Positions 42,032 through 54,732 of a stretch of DNA of 64,000 bases are shown here, piece by piece. The translations under genes and the position numbers were made by a program. Source of the DNA: Streptomyces rishiriensis (GTDB lineage Bacteria > Actinomycetota > Actinomycetes > Streptomycetales > Streptomycetaceae). The notes below the pieces were generated by a model that ran no database searches, had not been told where the DNA came from, and saw only the letters and a program-made list of their open reading frames with translations. The number at the start of each line of letters is the position of its first letter. The first letter of the stretch is position 1. Where the stretch lies: NCBI RefSeq assembly GCF_003112535.1, contig NZ_BEWA01000003.1:62001-126000 (forward strand), in the 5' to 3' direction.

Positions 42032-43228
42032 GTGGCAGCACCGCAGAACTACCTCGCAGTCATCAAAGTCATCGGTGTCGGCGGCGGTGGTGTCAATGCC
42101 ATCAACCGGATGATCGAGGTCGGTCTCAAGGGCGTCGAGTTCATCGCCATCAACACCGACGCGCAGGCGCTGTTGATGAGCGACGCCGACGTCAAGCTCG
42201 ACGTCGGCCGCGAACTCACCCGCGGACTCGGCGCCGGCGCCAACCCGGCCGTCGGCCGCAAGGCGGCCGAGGATCACCGCGAGGAGATCGAGGAGGTCCT
42301 CAAGGGGGCCGACATGGTCTTCGTGACGGCCGGCGAGGGCGGCGGCACCGGCACCGGCGGCGCGCCCGTCGTGGCCAACATCGCACGCAACCTCGGCGCC
42401 CTCACCATCGGCGTGGTCACCCGCCCCTTCACCTTCGAGGGCCGGCGCCGCGCCAACCAGGCCGAGGACGGCATCGCCGAACTCCGCGAAGAGGTCGACA
42501 CCCTCATCGTCATCCCCAACGACCGCCTGCTGTCCATCTCGGACCGCCAGGTCTCGGTCCTGGACGCCTTCAAGTCGGCCGACCAGGTCCTGCTCTCCGG
42601 CGTCCAGGGCATCACCGACCTGATCACCACCCCGGGCCTGATCAACCTCGACTTCGCCGACGTGAAGTCGGTCATGTCCGAGGCCGGTTCGGCCCTCATG
42701 GGCATCGGCTCGGCCCGTGGGGACGACCGTGCGGTGGCCGCCGCCGAGATGGCGATCTCCTCGCCGCTCCTCGAGGCCTCCATCGACGGCGCCCGGGGCG
42801 TCCTGCTCTCCATCTCCGGCGGCTCCGACCTCGGCCTGTTCGAGATCAACGAGGCCGCCCAGCTGGTCAGCGAGGCCGCCCACCCCGAGGCCAACATCAT
42901 CTTCGGCGCGGTCATCGACGACGCGCTCGGCGACGAGGTCCGGGTCACCGTGATCGCGGCCGGCTTCGACGGGGGCCAGCCCCCGGCCCGCCGGGAGACC
43001 GTCATGGGGTCGTCCTCGTCCTCGGCCCGCCGGGAGGAGCCCACTCCGGTACGGCAGCCCGAGAGCCGTCCGTCGTTCGGCTCGCTCGGCAGCGTCACAC
43101 CGAAGGAGGAGCCGGAGCCGGCCCCCGAGCCGGTGGCCGACCTCTCGGTCTCCCCGCCGGTGCCGCCGTCGCGGACCTACACGGACAGCGCGGCCGAGGA
43201 ACTGGACGTGCCGGACTTCCTGAAGTGA
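42032..43228 (+). CDS. ftsZ: Tubulin-like division GTPase FtsZ
   Basis: A 398-residue GTPase that polymerises into the Z-ring, in Streptomyces forming ladders during sporulation. The tubulin signature GGGTGTG is at 103-109. [15 protein letters not shown] lies at the N-terminus, [11 protein letters not shown] is the T7 (synergy) loop region, and the conserved C-terminal peptide ends ELDVPDFLK, which binds SepF and other partners. The linker (about 318-388) is Pro/Ser/Glu-rich. The GTG at 42032 follows GAGAGG. The stop overlaps pgeF (GTGA). ftsA is absent, as in other actinobacteria, where SepF takes over membrane anchoring. Confidence 0.98.
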   Translation: MAAPQNYLAVIKVIGVGGGGVNAINRMIEVGLKGVEFIAINTDAQALLMSDADVKLDVGRELTRGLGAGANPAVGRKAAEDHREEIEEVLKGADMVFVTAGEGGGTGTGGAPVVANIARNLGALTIGVVTRPFTFEGRRRANQAEDGIAELREEVDTLIVIPNDRLLSISDRQVSVLDAFKSADQVLLSGVQGITDLITTPGLINLDFADVKSVMSEAGSALMGIGSARGDDRAVAAAEMAISSPLLEASIDGARGVLLSISGGSDLGLFEINEAAQLVSEAAHPEANIIFGAVIDDALGDEVRVTVIAAGFDGGQPPARRETVMGSSSSSARREEPTPVRQPESRPSFGSLGSVTPKEEPEPAPEPVADLSVSPPVPPSRTYTDSAAEELDVPDFLK

Positions 43229-43953
43229 TAGGACAGCGCGAGAGCGTGAGCGGCGCGCACTTCGCCTTCACCGACCGGTGGGGCGGGGTGAGCGCCGCTC
43301 CGTATGAGCAGCTCAACCTCGGCGGAGCGGTCGGTGACGATCCCGACGCCGTGCACGACAACCGTGGGCTGGCCGCCGAGTCGCTCGGTCTGGAACCGGG
43401 CCGGGTCGTCTGGATGAACCAGGTGCACGGCAACGAGGTGGCCGAGGTCGCCGGTCCGTGGACCGACCCGCACATCCCCGCGGTCGACGCCCTGGTGACC
43501 GCGACCTCCGGGCTCGCTCTCGCCGTGCTGACGGCGGACTGCGTCCCGGTGCTGCTCGCCGACCCGGTGGCCCGGGTGGTCGCCGCCGCCCACGCGGGTA
43601 GGCCCGGCATGGTCGCCGGGATCGTGCCCGCCGCGGTCGACGCCATGAAGAAGCTCGGCGCCGACCCCGCCCGGATCGTGGCCCGCACCGGGCCCGCCGT
43701 GTGCGGCCGGTGCTACGAGGTGCCGGAGCCGATGCGCGCCGAGGTGGCCGCCGTCGAGGCGGCGGCGCACGCCCAGACGAGCTGGGGCACTCCCGCGGTC
43801 GACGTGACCGCCGGCGTGCATGCGCAGCTCGACCGGCTCGGGGTGCACGACCGGGCGGCCTCGCCCGTGTGCACTCGGGAGTCGGACGATCACTTCTCGT
43901 ACCGCCGCGATCGCACCACGGGGCGACTCGCGGGATATGTCTGGCTGGACTGA
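43225..43953 (+). CDS. pgeF: PgeF/YfiH laccase-domain peptidoglycan editing factor
   Basis: A 242-residue protein of the DUF152/multicopper polyphenol oxidase domain family. In other bacteria it hydrolyses aberrant UDP-MurNAc-L-Ser or acts as a purine nucleoside phosphorylase. Metal-binding motifs are visible: NQVHGNEV (His), [12 protein letters not shown] (Cys), [10 protein letters not shown] (His) and [11 protein letters not shown]. The GTG at 43225 overlaps the ftsZ stop codon, so it is translationally coupled to ftsZ. Confidence 0.9.
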   Translation: MIGQRESVSGAHFAFTDRWGGVSAAPYEQLNLGGAVGDDPDAVHDNRGLAAESLGLEPGRVVWMNQVHGNEVAEVAGPWTDPHIPAVDALVTATSGLALAVLTADCVPVLLADPVARVVAAAHAGRPGMVAGIVPAAVDAMKKLGADPARIVARTGPAVCGRCYEVPEPMRAEVAAVEAAAHAQTSWGTPAVDVTAGVHAQLDRLGVHDRAASPVCTRESDDHFSYRRDRTTGRLAGYVWLD

Positions 43954-44678
43954 TGCACATGACGCACCGTGAGGACGAACTCGCCGCGAATCTGGCGACA
44001 GTTCGCGAGCGCATCGCCGCCGCGTGCTCTGCGGCCGGGCGCCCCCGGGAGGACGTGACCCTGATCGTGGTCACCAAGACCTACCCGGCGAGCGATGTGC
44101 GGATCCTGTCGGAGCTCGGCGTACGGCACGTCGCCGAGAACAAGGACCAGGACGCGGCGCCCAAGGCGGCCGAGTGCTCCGACCTGCCGCTCAGCTGGCA
44201 CTTTGTGGGCCAGTTGCAGACCAACAAGGTCCGATCCGTGGTGGGTTACGCGGACGTGGTGCAGTCCGTGGACCGCGCCAGGCTGGTGACGGCCCTGTCG
44301 AAGGAGGCCCTACGGGCCGGCCGTGAGGTGGGCTGCCTCATCCAGGTCGCCCTGGACGCCGGGTCGAGCGAGCGCGGCGAGCGCGGCGGCGTCGCCCCGG
44401 GCGGCGTCCGGGAGTTGGCCGACCTGATCGCCGGCTCGCCGGGGCTGCGGATCGACGGACTGATGACCGTCGCACCTCTGACCGGGGAGTACGCGGGGCG
44501 GCAACGGGCGGCGTTCGGGCGGTTGATGGATTTGTCGACTGACCTGCGCCGAGCCCATCCGGCTGCGAACATGGTGTCGGCAGGGATGAGTGCGGACCTC
44601 GAGGAGGCCGTGGCAGCCGGAGCGACACATGTACGCGTAGGTACCGCGGTACTCGGAGTCCGCTCCCGGCTCGGGTAA
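43953..44678 (+). CDS. YggS/PLPBP-family PLP homeostasis protein
   Basis: A 241-residue alanine-racemase-fold protein binding pyridoxal 5'-phosphate. The Schiff-base lysine is Lys42 in [59 protein letters not shown] are the family blocks. It has no known enzymatic activity and buffers PLP. The ATG at 43953 overlaps the pgeF stop (TGATG); a second ATG lies two codons later. Confidence 0.93.
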   Translation: MHMTHREDELAANLATVRERIAAACSAAGRPREDVTLIVVTKTYPASDVRILSELGVRHVAENKDQDAAPKAAECSDLPLSWHFVGQLQTNKVRSVVGYADVVQSVDRARLVTALSKEALRAGREVGCLIQVALDAGSSERGERGGVAPGGVRELADLIAGSPGLRIDGLMTVAPLTGEYAGRQRAAFGRLMDLSTDLRRAHPAANMVSAGMSADLEEAVAAGATHVRVGTAVLGVRSRLG

Positions 44679-44806
44679 CGTCGCCAGGAAGTCGGACCAC
44701 AGCAGAAAATATGGTCATTACCGCCGAAAGGCGGACACAAGGGCCACGTGGATCGCGGGACTTGGCAGTCGGAAGTCGATCCACCACAGAGCGGAGGACT
44801 CAGAGA

Positions 44807-45448
44807 ATGGCCGGCGCGATGCGCAAGATGGCGGTCTACCTCGGCCTCGTGGAGGACGATGGGTACGACGGCCGGGGATTCGACCCCGACGACGACTTCG
44901 AACCCGAGCTCGACCCGGAACCAGAGCGGGATCACCGGCGACACGAGCCGTCCCACCAGTCACACGGTACGCATCAGTCCCAAAGGGACGAAGAGGTGCG
45001 AATCGTGCAGCCGCCCGCGCCGCGTGAGCCGGTGGCCCGATCCGCTTCGCTCCCCGCGGAATCCGGACGTCCGGCGCGTATCGCGCCCGTGGCATCCATC
45101 ACACAAGAACGTCAGTCCCTGGAGAAGAACGCACCGGTGATCATGCCCAAGGTCGTGTCGGAACGAGAGCCGTACCGGATCACCACACTTCACCCCCGGA
45201 CCTACAACGAGGCCCGTACCATCGGGGAACACTTCCGTGAGGGCACCCCGGTGATCATGAATCTGACCGAGATGGATGACACGGACGCGAAGCGACTTGT
45301 CGACTTTGCGGCCGGTTTGGTGTTTGGTCTTCACGGCAGCATCGAGCGGGTGACGCAGAAGGTGTTCCTGTTGTCGCCTGCTAACGTCGATGTCACGGCG
45401 GAGGACAAGGCCCGCATCGCAGAGGGCGGGTTCTTCAACCAGAGCTGA
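44807..45448 (+). CDS. sepF: Cell-division protein SepF
   Basis: A 213-residue membrane anchor and bundler for FtsZ. The N-terminal amphipathic helix reads [18 protein letters not shown] long acidic/His/Gln-rich linker follows (about 18-110), then the SepF core with [43 protein letters not shown] and [11 protein letters not shown]. The ATG at 44807 follows GCGGAGGACT. It lies 128 nt after yggS and may have its own promoter (a TATGGT box near 44707-44712 is possible). Confidence 0.95.
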   Translation: MAGAMRKMAVYLGLVEDDGYDGRGFDPDDDFEPELDPEPERDHRRHEPSHQSHGTHQSQRDEEVRIVQPPAPREPVARSASLPAESGRPARIAPVASITQERQSLEKNAPVIMPKVVSEREPYRITTLHPRTYNEARTIGEHFREGTPVIMNLTEMDDTDAKRLVDFAAGLVFGLHGSIERVTQKVFLLSPANVDVTAEDKARIAEGGFFNQS

Positions 45449-45510
45449 GACGCAAGACCGGAACAAGCAGTACAGAGCAGTGCAGAGCAGGGGAGAGGGA
45501 AGCACCGAAC

Positions 45511-45795
45511 ATGAGCGTGGTCCTGGATGTCGTCTACATCGCGCTGATGGTGTTCCTCATCGTGCTCATCTTCCGGTTGGTCATGGACTACGTCTTCCAG
45601 TTCGCCCGCTCATGGCAGCCCGGCAAGGCGATGGTGGTCGTTCTGGAGGCCACTTACACTGTCACCGATCCACCGCTCAAGCTTCTGCGGCGGGTCATCC
45701 CGCCGTTGCGTCTCGGGGGCGTGGCGCTCGACCTGTCCTTCTTCGTACTGATGATCATCGTCTACATCCTGATCTCGATCGTGAGCCGGCTGTGA
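45511..45795 (+). CDS. YggT-family membrane protein
   Basis: A 94-residue protein with two transmembrane helices (about 7-28 and 72-92). The conserved blocks are the middle segment TDPPLKLLRRVIPPLRLGGVALDLSFF and the C-terminal LISIVSRL. It is found between sepF and divIVA in many Gram-positive bacteria, suggesting a role in envelope growth or division; the mechanism is not known. The ATG at 45511 is preceded by GGGAGAGGGAAG. Confidence 0.92.
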   Translation: MSVVLDVVYIALMVFLIVLIFRLVMDYVFQFARSWQPGKAMVVVLEATYTVTDPPLKLLRRVIPPLRLGGVALDLSFFVLMIIVYILISIVSRL

Positions 45796-45847
45796 GCGAT
45801 GTGAACTACCGTCTTGCCGATGCCGACGACTACGTTGAGGTGAAGAG

Positions 45848-47137
45848 ATGCCGTTGACCCCCGAGGACGTGCGGAACAAGCAGTTCACGACCGTCCGCCT
45901 CCGAGAAGGCTATGACGAGGACGAGGTCGATGCCTTCCTCGATGAGGTCGAAGCCGAACTGACGCGCCTGCTCCGCGAGAACGAGGACCTGCGCGCCAAG
46001 CTGGCCGCGGCCACGCGCGCTGCTGCCCAGAACCAGCAGAACATGCGCAAGCCCCCCGAGCAGGACCAGCAGCAGGGCGGCATGCCCCAGCAGGGTGGTA
46101 TGCAGCAGCAGGGTGGCATGCAGCAGGGTGGCATGCAGCAGGGCGGTATGCAGCAAGGCGGTATGCAGCAAGGCGGAATGCCTCAGCAGGGGATGCCTCC
46201 GCAGGGCATGGGGCAGCAGGGCATGCGAGGTCCCGGCGCTCCGGTGCCCGCCGGCATATCTGGCCCGCCGCAGCAGCAGATGGGCGGCCCCATGGGAGGC
46301 CCGCCCCAGCTGCCGAGCGGTGCGCCGCAGCTGCCCGCCGGTCCCGGCGGACAGGGTGGCCCGCAGGGTCCCGGCCCGATGGGCCAGGGTCCGATGGGCC
46401 AGGGCCCCATGGGTCAGGGTCCGATGGGCCAGGGCCCCATGGGCCAGGGCATGGGCGGCCAGTCCCCCATGCAGCAGCAGATGGGTGGTCCGATGGGCGG
46501 CCCCATGGGCGGTCCGATGGGCGGCCCCGGTCAGGGTCCGGGTGGCGACAGCGCCGCGCGTGTCCTCTCGCTGGCTCAGCAGACCGCCGACCAGGCGATC
46601 GCCGAGGCGCGTTCCGAGGCCAACAAGATCGTCGGAGAGGCGCGTTCGCGTGCCGAGGGTCTCGAGCGCGACGCCCGTGCCAAGGCCGACGCCCTGGAGC
46701 GGGACGCGCAGGAGAAGCACCGCGTCGCGATGGGCTCCCTGGAGTCCGCCCGCGCCACGCTGGAGCGCAAGGTCGAGGACCTGCGCGGCTTCGAGCGCGA
46801 GTACCGCACGCGCCTGAAGTCGTACCTCGAGTCCCAGCTGCGTCAGCTGGAGACCCAGGCCGACGACTCCCTCGCGCCGCCGCGCACCCCGGCCACGGCC
46901 TCCCTGCCGCCGTCCCCGGCGCCCTCGATGGCTCCGGCCGGCGCCAGCGCCCCGTCCTACGGCAGCAACCCGGGCATGGGTGCTCCCAGCCCGGCCGCTC
47001 CGTCCTACGGCGGTCAGCAGCAGATGTCCCCGGCGATGACTCAGCCGATGGCTCCGGTACGTCCGCAGGGTCCCTCCCCGATGGGCCAGGCTCCCTCGCC
47101 GATGCGCGGTTTTCTCATCGACGAGGACGACAACTGA
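45848..47137 (+). CDS. divIVA: Polar growth protein DivIVA
   Basis: A 429-residue coiled-coil scaffold that marks hyphal tips and drives apical growth in Streptomyces. The N-terminal membrane-binding domain is [20 protein letters not shown] with the first coiled coil to about 60. A variable linker (about 70-225) consists of GGMQQ and MGQGP repeats plus GGPM repeats. The second coiled coil (about 228-345) includes [21 protein letters not shown] Pro/Ser/Met-rich tail ends [11 protein letters not shown]. The linker is far longer than in Bacillus DivIVA (about 164 aa total). The ATG at 45848 follows GAGGTGA. It is the last gene before the terminator. Confidence 0.97.
   Translation: MPLTPEDVRNKQFTTVRLREGYDEDEVDAFLDEVEAELTRLLRENEDLRAKLAAATRAAAQNQQNMRKPPEQDQQQGGMPQQGGMQQQGGMQQGGMQQGGMQQGGMQQGGMPQQGMPPQGMGQQGMRGPGAPVPAGISGPPQQQMGGPMGGPPQLPSGAPQLPAGPGGQGGPQGPGPMGQGPMGQGPMGQGPMGQGPMGQGMGGQSPMQQQMGGPMGGPMGGPMGGPGQGPGGDSAARVLSLAQQTADQAIAEARSEANKIVGEARSRAEGLERDARAKADALERDAQEKHRVAMGSLESARATLERKVEDLRGFEREYRTRLKSYLESQLRQLETQADDSLAPPRTPATASLPPSPAPSMAPAGASAPSYGSNPGMGAPSPAAPSYGGQQQMSPAMTQPMAPVRPQGPSPMGQAPSPMRGFLIDEDDN
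46075..46540. repeat. 15-bp-based coding repeats in the DivIVA linker
   Basis: Tandem 15-bp units encode GGMQQ (about 46085-46185) and MGQGP (about 46375-46455), followed by 12-bp units encoding GGPM (about 46490-46535). All unit lengths are multiples of three, so recombination can change linker length without frameshift. Confidence 0.85.
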
Positions 47138-47172
47138 CGGCCAGTAGTACGCCTTAGGCGTCGGCAGCGTTC

Positions 47173-47216
47173 AAAGGGCGGGACCCCGGATCATCATCCG
47201 GGGTCCCGCCCTTTTT
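47173..47216 (+). terminator. Terminator of the dcw cluster after divIVA
   Basis: A perfect 19-bp stem (47173-47191 with 47196-47214) with loop CATC is followed by a T-run (TTTTT, 47212-47216). It lies 36 nt after the divIVA stop and closes the 18-kb cluster. Confidence 0.93.
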
Positions 47217-47751
47217 ACGCGCGTTGCGACCGAGTACGGCCGGCCTGCGTGCCAAGGGGGGTGCAAACGGGAGCAGCTGTGGGAGGCCGGGCAGGCCGAT
47301 GCGGAGACGCTGCGGGCACGGCAGCGGGTGGCGGCGGGGCCCGGCGGCATCCGGCCTGTGCGGGTCTCCCGGTCCTGCCGGACGGTATGTCGGCGGGGCG
47401 GGGCAGGGCGGGCGCGGAGCCGGAGCCGTGGTACGCCCGGCTCCCGGAAGGAGGCGGCGGGCGCCGGGGTCCGGACCGGCTGAGGTGCGGCGCCGGCCGT
47501 GCGCGTGCGCCGAGGGCAGGACCGGGCCGGCATCGAGGGGGCGTCGCCGCAGCGGGCTCCGGCCGCGCGGTCGTCCGGGCGATGTCCGGTGCGACGCGGG
47601 ATGCCCCCGTCGCCCGCCACCCGCCGCCCGCCGCCGGCGTGAGGGTGCCCTTCGACGCGGACCCGTCCTGCACCGTCTGCGCCGTGACCGTTCCGCCGGA
47701 ACGGGCGCGGGGCCCGGCTCCCTGAGGATCCGGGCCCCGCGTCGTACGGCG
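47217..47751. other. Gene-poor stretch between divIVA and ileS, possible gene relic
   Basis: No gene with a start, ribosome site and recognisable product is seen. Two adjacent + strand frames show coding-like wobble bias: about 47267-47370 (reading REQLWEAGQADAETLRARQR) and then, in another frame, about 47387-47725 (a possible ATG at 47387 giving 112 residues). This looks like a frameshifted or decayed gene, but the Pro/Arg/Gly-rich reading could also be a composition artefact. The minus-strand open frame here is equally Pro/Arg-rich and unconvincing. Confidence 0.25.
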
Positions 47752-50895
<3,144 letters not shown>

Positions 50896-50902
50896 CTGCG
50901 AG

Positions 50903-51200
50903 CTTCCTCCGGCGGACGTGCTGCCTTCCGTCGGAGGGACGAGAGCCTTCTTGCCTGTCTACGCCGTGTGCGGCGCGCTCCCGCGGTACCACCCTCCTTG
51001 GCCCTCCGGGGCGTGCTGCGCTCCGGTGAGCCCCCTCATTGGGGTCGCGATGCCGGGTCTACCAACCCCTGCGGGGTCTTCTTCCGGCGGCTCCGGGGTG
51101 ATCTTCACGTCGCGCTCGCCCCCGGGCTTCCACCGTCCCCGGGTCGCTCTGGGCTGCGTACGCCGCTACTCGTCCCCATCCACGCTTCTCGCTGCGCCCA
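50903..51200 (-). ncRNA. T-box leader (translational, tRNA-Ile responsive) of ileS
   Basis: The minus strand contains AAGGAGGGTGGTACCGCGG (about 50982-51000), with the nearly invariant T-box sequence GGGTGGTACCGCGG that pairs with the tRNA acceptor end. Further upstream, GTGAAGATCACC (about 51097-51108) offers an ATC isoleucine codon as specifier within the presumed stem I. Downstream, TCCCTCC and CCGCCGGAGGAAGC can sequester the GGAGGA ribosome site. There is no terminator with a U-run, so control is probably at translation initiation, as in mycobacterial and Streptomyces ileS leaders. A TACACT box at 51200-51205 may be the -10. Confidence 0.92.
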
Positions 51201-51475
51201 GTGTACGGCTCGACGACGACAGCGGCCGACCGGTTTACGGGGGCGGCGGGCGCGGTGGGCGCGTGCGTCCCAGATGCCCCGAATGGTGGCTGAATGTGGA
51301 GGTGCACGTGTTCGGATCGCGGGACGTCCGGCTCGGCGGATTACCCGGCGGGGAGCTGGGCACAACGCAGGCAGGCTTGCCGCGTGGCGTGCGCGAGGCG
51401 GGCGAATCGGGCGGTGTGCCCCGTTGCCGCGGGCTCCAAGTCGATTTATCGTCCCAGCACGATTCGCGTGCAAGA

Positions 51476-51487
51476 TCACATATGTGA
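51476..51487. promoter_or_regulatory. Palindrome at the translation start of the DksA-like gene
   Basis: TCACATATGTGA is a perfect 12-bp palindrome ending 13 nt before the ATG and touching the ribosome site GAAGGGG. It could bind a regulator at or just after the transcription start, or fold as a small hairpin. The 270 nt upstream back to the ileS leader contain no gene. Confidence 0.35.
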
Positions 51488-51500
51488 AGGGGCCGCGGCC

Positions 51501-52517
51501 ATGGTGGCGAAGAAGACGGCCGTTCAGCAGTCGGCGTCCGGAAGGGACACGGGCGCCTCCGGCGCGGCCGGGGATCTGAAGGCCGGGCGGGCCGTGAAGA
51601 CGGTGCGGTCGGCCGCCGCGGAGGGGACCGGGAAGACGACGGCCGGGAAGACGACGGCCGGGAAGGCGACGGCCGGGAAGGCGGCCGCCGCGAAGAAGTC
51701 CACGGCGAAGAAGACCGCCGCGGCGGGGACCGCCCAGGAGGGGGCCGCCGGGAAGAAGGCGGTCGCCGACCGGGCTCTCGCCAAGAAGGCCGTCGCCAAG
51801 AAGGCCGTCGCCGGGAAGACGGCCGTCAGGAAGGCGACTGCGAAGAAGGCGGTCCCCGGGAAGGCGGTCCCCGGGAAGGCGGTCCCCGGGAAGGCGGTCC
51901 CCGGGAAGGCCGCCGCCAAGAAGGCGGCGGCCAAGAAGGTCGCCGGTGCCAAGGGCGTGGCCGCGACCAGTGCGGGCAGGAAGAACACGGCCAAGAAGGT
52001 GGGCGCGGCCTCGGCCGCGGAGCAGACGGGAGCCACGACTGTGGTTGCGAAGAAGACTCCGGGTACGGCCATGGCGGCGAAGACCGCCGTCCCCAAGGCA
52101 CGCCTCGCCGCGGCGGAGCCGGGCGAGCTCGCGGTGCGCCCGGGCGAGGAGCCCTGGACGCCCGAGGAGGTGGAGGAGGCGCGCGCGGAGCTGCAGTCCG
52201 AGATGGAGCGGCTGCGCGCGGAACTCGCCTCGTCCGAGGCGGCCCTGGTGGGCCTGATGCGCGACTCGGGGGACGGCGCCGGCGACGACCAGGCCGACAC
52301 CGGCACCAAGAACATCACGCGCGAGCACGAACTGGCGCTGGCCGCCAACGCGCGCGAGATGCTGATCCAGACCGAGCACGCCCTGGAACGGCTGGACGCC
52401 GGCACCTACGGCCTGTGCGAGAACTGCGGGAACGCCATCGGCAAGGCCCGGATGCAGGCATTCCCGCGGGCCACGCTGTGCGTCGAGTGCAAGCAGAAGC
52501 AGGAGCGCCGGTACTGA
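51501..52517 (+). CDS. Histone H1-like / DksA-TraR zinc-finger fusion protein
   Basis: A 338-residue protein of two unlike halves. Residues about 1-205 are a Lys/Ala/Gly/Thr-rich, strongly basic tract (AKKAVAKKAVAGK, KAVPG repeats) resembling eukaryotic H1 tails and bacterial nucleoid-associated extensions. Residues about 215-338 form a DksA/TraR domain: a coiled coil EEVEEARAELQSEMERLRAE and a zinc finger with Cys306-x2-Cys309 and Cys327-x2-Cys330. DksA-type proteins act in the RNA polymerase secondary channel; the basic tail could bind DNA (inference). The ATG at 51501 follows GAAGGGG. It lies upstream of lspA on the same strand. Confidence 0.88.
   Translation: MVAKKTAVQQSASGRDTGASGAAGDLKAGRAVKTVRSAAAEGTGKTTAGKTTAGKATAGKAAAAKKSTAKKTAAAGTAQEGAAGKKAVADRALAKKAVAKKAVAGKTAVRKATAKKAVPGKAVPGKAVPGKAVPGKAAAKKAAAKKVAGAKGVAATSAGRKNTAKKVGAASAAEQTGATTVVAKKTPGTAMAAKTAVPKARLAAAEPGELAVRPGEEPWTPEEVEEARAELQSEMERLRAELASSEAALVGLMRDSGDGAGDDQADTGTKNITREHELALAANAREMLIQTEHALERLDAGTYGLCENCGNAIGKARMQAFPRATLCVECKQKQERRY
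51846..51905. repeat. 15-bp tandem repeat, four exact copies
   Basis: AAGGCGGTCCCCGGG is repeated four times without mismatch (51846-51905), encoding KAVPG. Less perfect GGGAAGACGACGGCC-type units occur upstream at about 51628-51672. Exact identity at the DNA level implies recent expansion. Confidence 0.95.
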
Positions 52518-52584
52518 TCACCTGACGGCCGGGGGGTGTGCCGTACCCTCGTCCTCAGTCAGGCACCTAGGTTGAGGGACTCAC

Positions 52585-53181
52585 GTGGCAGAGGCGGAGC
52601 GCGTCATCGGTACGCCGGACCCCCCAGAGACGGGATCCGAGCCGGAGCAGTCGTCCGGCCCGGCCGGGCACGAGAGCACCGGGACGCGGCCCAGGGGCAA
52701 GCGCCGCATCGCCGTGCTCTTCGTCGTGTCCGCGTTCGCTTACGCGCTCGACCTGGTGAGCAAGATGCTCGTGGTCGCCAAACTGGAGCATCATGCGCCG
52801 ATCGAGATCGTCGGGGACTGGCTCCGGTTCGAGGCCATCCGCAACGCCGGCGCGGCCTTCGGCTTCGGCGAGGCCTTCACCGTGATCTTCACGGTGATCG
52901 CCGCGGCCGTGATCGTGGTGATCGCCCGGCTCGCCCGCAAGCTCTACAGCCTGCCCTGGGCGATCGCCCTGGGCCTGCTGCTGGGCGGTGCGCTGGGCAA
53001 CCTCACCGACCGGATCTTCCGCACTCCGGGGGTCTTCGAGGGCGCGGTCGTGGACTTCATCGCGCCGAAGCACTTCGCGGTCTTCAACCTCGCCGACTCG
53101 GCGATCGTGTGCGGCGGCATCCTGATCGTGCTGCTCTCCTTCCGGGGGCTGGACCCGGACGGGACCGTCCACAAGGACTGA
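52585..53181 (+). CDS. lspA: Prolipoprotein signal peptidase (signal peptidase II)
   Basis: A 198-residue aspartyl protease of the membrane that removes signal peptides from lipoproteins. The catalytic aspartates are Asp142 in GNLTDRIFR and Asp171 in [17 protein letters not shown] is also conserved. Four transmembrane helices are visible. The first 40 residues are a Glu/Pro/Gly-rich extension, and [11 protein letters not shown] begins the first helix. GTG at 52585. It follows the DksA-like gene by 67 nt and precedes rluD, the usual lspA-rluD pairing. Confidence 0.95.
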   Translation: MAEAERVIGTPDPPETGSEPEQSSGPAGHESTGTRPRGKRRIAVLFVVSAFAYALDLVSKMLVVAKLEHHAPIEIVGDWLRFEAIRNAGAAFGFGEAFTVIFTVIAAAVIVVIARLARKLYSLPWAIALGLLLGGALGNLTDRIFRTPGVFEGAVVDFIAPKHFAVFNLADSAIVCGGILIVLLSFRGLDPDGTVHKD

Positions 53182-53255
53182 GATCCGACCGGGATCCGGG
53201 GCGATCGTCCACAGGCCCGTACGGCGGTGTCGCGCCCGTCCGGCATACTCGACGG

Positions 53256-54200
53256 GTGAGCACGATTCCCGAGATCCGTACCCTGCCCGTGCCGGACGGC
53301 CTGGAGGGCGAGCGCGTCGACGCCGCCATCTCCCGCATGTTCGGCTTCTCCCGTACGAAGGCCGCCGAGCTGGCCGCGGCGGGGAAGGTCACGGTCGACG
53401 GCTCGGTGGTCGGCAAGTCGGAGCGGGTCAGCGGCGGCGCCTGGCTGGAGGTCGAGATGCCGCAGGCCCCGGCGCCGGTGCAGATCGTCGCCGAGCCGGT
53501 CGAGGGCATGGAGATCGTCCATGACGACGACGACGTGGTCGTCATCGTCAAGCCGGTCGGCGTGGCCGCGCATCCCTCGCCCGGCTGGAGCGGGCCGACG
53601 GTGATCGGCGGGCTGGCCGCGGCCGGCTACCGGATCTCCACCTCCGGCGCGGCCGAGCGGCAGGGCATCGTGCACCGGCTCGACGTCGGCACGTCCGGTC
53701 TGATGGTCGTGGCCAAGTCGGAGCGGGCGTACACGTCGCTGAAGCGCCAGTTCAAGGAGCGCACGGTCGACAAGCGGTACCACACGCTCGTCCAGGGCCA
53801 CCCCGACCCGACCAGCGGCACCATCGACGCCCCCATCGGCCGCCACCCCCAGCACGACTACAAGTGGGCGGTCACCGCCGAGGGCAAGCCGTCCGTCACG
53901 CACTACGACCTGATCGAGGCCTTCCGCGCGGCCTCCCTGCTGGACGTGAAGCTGGAGACGGGCCGCACGCACCAGATCCGCGTGCACATGGCAGCCCACC
54001 GCCACCCCTGCGTCGGCGACCTGACGTACGGCGCCGACCCCACCCTCGCCAAGCGGCTGGGCCTGACCCGGCAGTGGCTGCACGCCGTGCGGCTGGGCTT
54101 CGAGCACCCCGGCGACGGGCAGTGGGCCGAGTTCGCCAGCGACTACCCCGAGGACCTGGCCAAGGCACTCGACCAGGTCCGCGAGGAAACCTACGGATGA
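53256..54200 (+). CDS. rluD: RluD-type 23S rRNA pseudouridine synthase
   Basis: A 314-residue RluA-family enzyme. An S4 RNA-binding domain lies at about 15-75 ([20 protein letters not shown]) and the catalytic domain follows. The catalytic aspartate is Asp143 in [43 protein letters not shown] and CVGDLTYG are conserved. The GTG at 53256 has no ribosome site, and a CATACT box at 53243-53248 suggests a leaderless message. The stop overlaps the GNAT gene by 4 nt. The exact uridine targets are not determined by sequence. Confidence 0.92.
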   Translation: MSTIPEIRTLPVPDGLEGERVDAAISRMFGFSRTKAAELAAAGKVTVDGSVVGKSERVSGGAWLEVEMPQAPAPVQIVAEPVEGMEIVHDDDDVVVIVKPVGVAAHPSPGWSGPTVIGGLAAAGYRISTSGAAERQGIVHRLDVGTSGLMVVAKSERAYTSLKRQFKERTVDKRYHTLVQGHPDPTSGTIDAPIGRHPQHDYKWAVTAEGKPSVTHYDLIEAFRAASLLDVKLETGRTHQIRVHMAAHRHPCVGDLTYGADPTLAKRLGLTRQWLHAVRLGFEHPGDGQWAEFASDYPEDLAKALDQVREETYG

Positions 54201-54667
54201 GCGGCTCGCGGGCGTACGAGGTGCGCGTCGCCGAGGACCTCGCCGACCGGGAGGCCTGCTTCGCCGTCCGCAAGGAGGTCTTCGTCGGCGAGCAGGGCGT
54301 GCCCGAGGACCTGGAGTACGACGAGCACGACGCCCACGCCGTGCACGTGCTGGCGGTCGGCGAGGACGGGCGGCCGCTCGGCGCCGGGCGGCTGCTGCAC
54401 GGCGAGGCGGCCGCGGCCAGGACGGGCGATCCGTCGGTGGGCTCGCTGGGGCGGCTCGCCGTGACCCGCGAGGCGCGCGGTCTGGGCGTCGGCGCCGCCC
54501 TGGTGCGGGCCATCGAGGACGCGGCAAGCGCACGGGGTCTCACTGCGGTGGACCTGCACGCACAGACGCAGGCGCTGGGATTCTACGAACGGCTGGGGTA
54601 CACGCCCTACGGTCCGGAGGACCTGGAGGCGGGCATTCCGCACCGGTCCATGCGGCGTTCGCTGTAG
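54197..54667 (+). CDS. GNAT-family acetyltransferase
   Basis: A 156-residue cytoplasmic N-acetyltransferase of the ElaA/YjcF-like group. The start [34 protein letters not shown] is typical of that group, and the acetyl-CoA loop is [35 protein letters not shown] closes the fold. The substrate is unknown. The ATG at 54197 overlaps the rluD stop (ATGA), so the two are coupled. Confidence 0.9.
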   Translation: MSGSRAYEVRVAEDLADREACFAVRKEVFVGEQGVPEDLEYDEHDAHAVHVLAVGEDGRPLGAGRLLHGEAAAARTGDPSVGSLGRLAVTREARGLGVGAALVRAIEDAASARGLTAVDLHAQTQALGFYERLGYTPYGPEDLEAGIPHRSMRRSL

Positions 54668-54732
54668 CGGACGGCGGGCGTGCGACGCTGGGGATCCGGA
54701 TGTTCTTGATCGTCTAGACCCGGAGCGCGACC

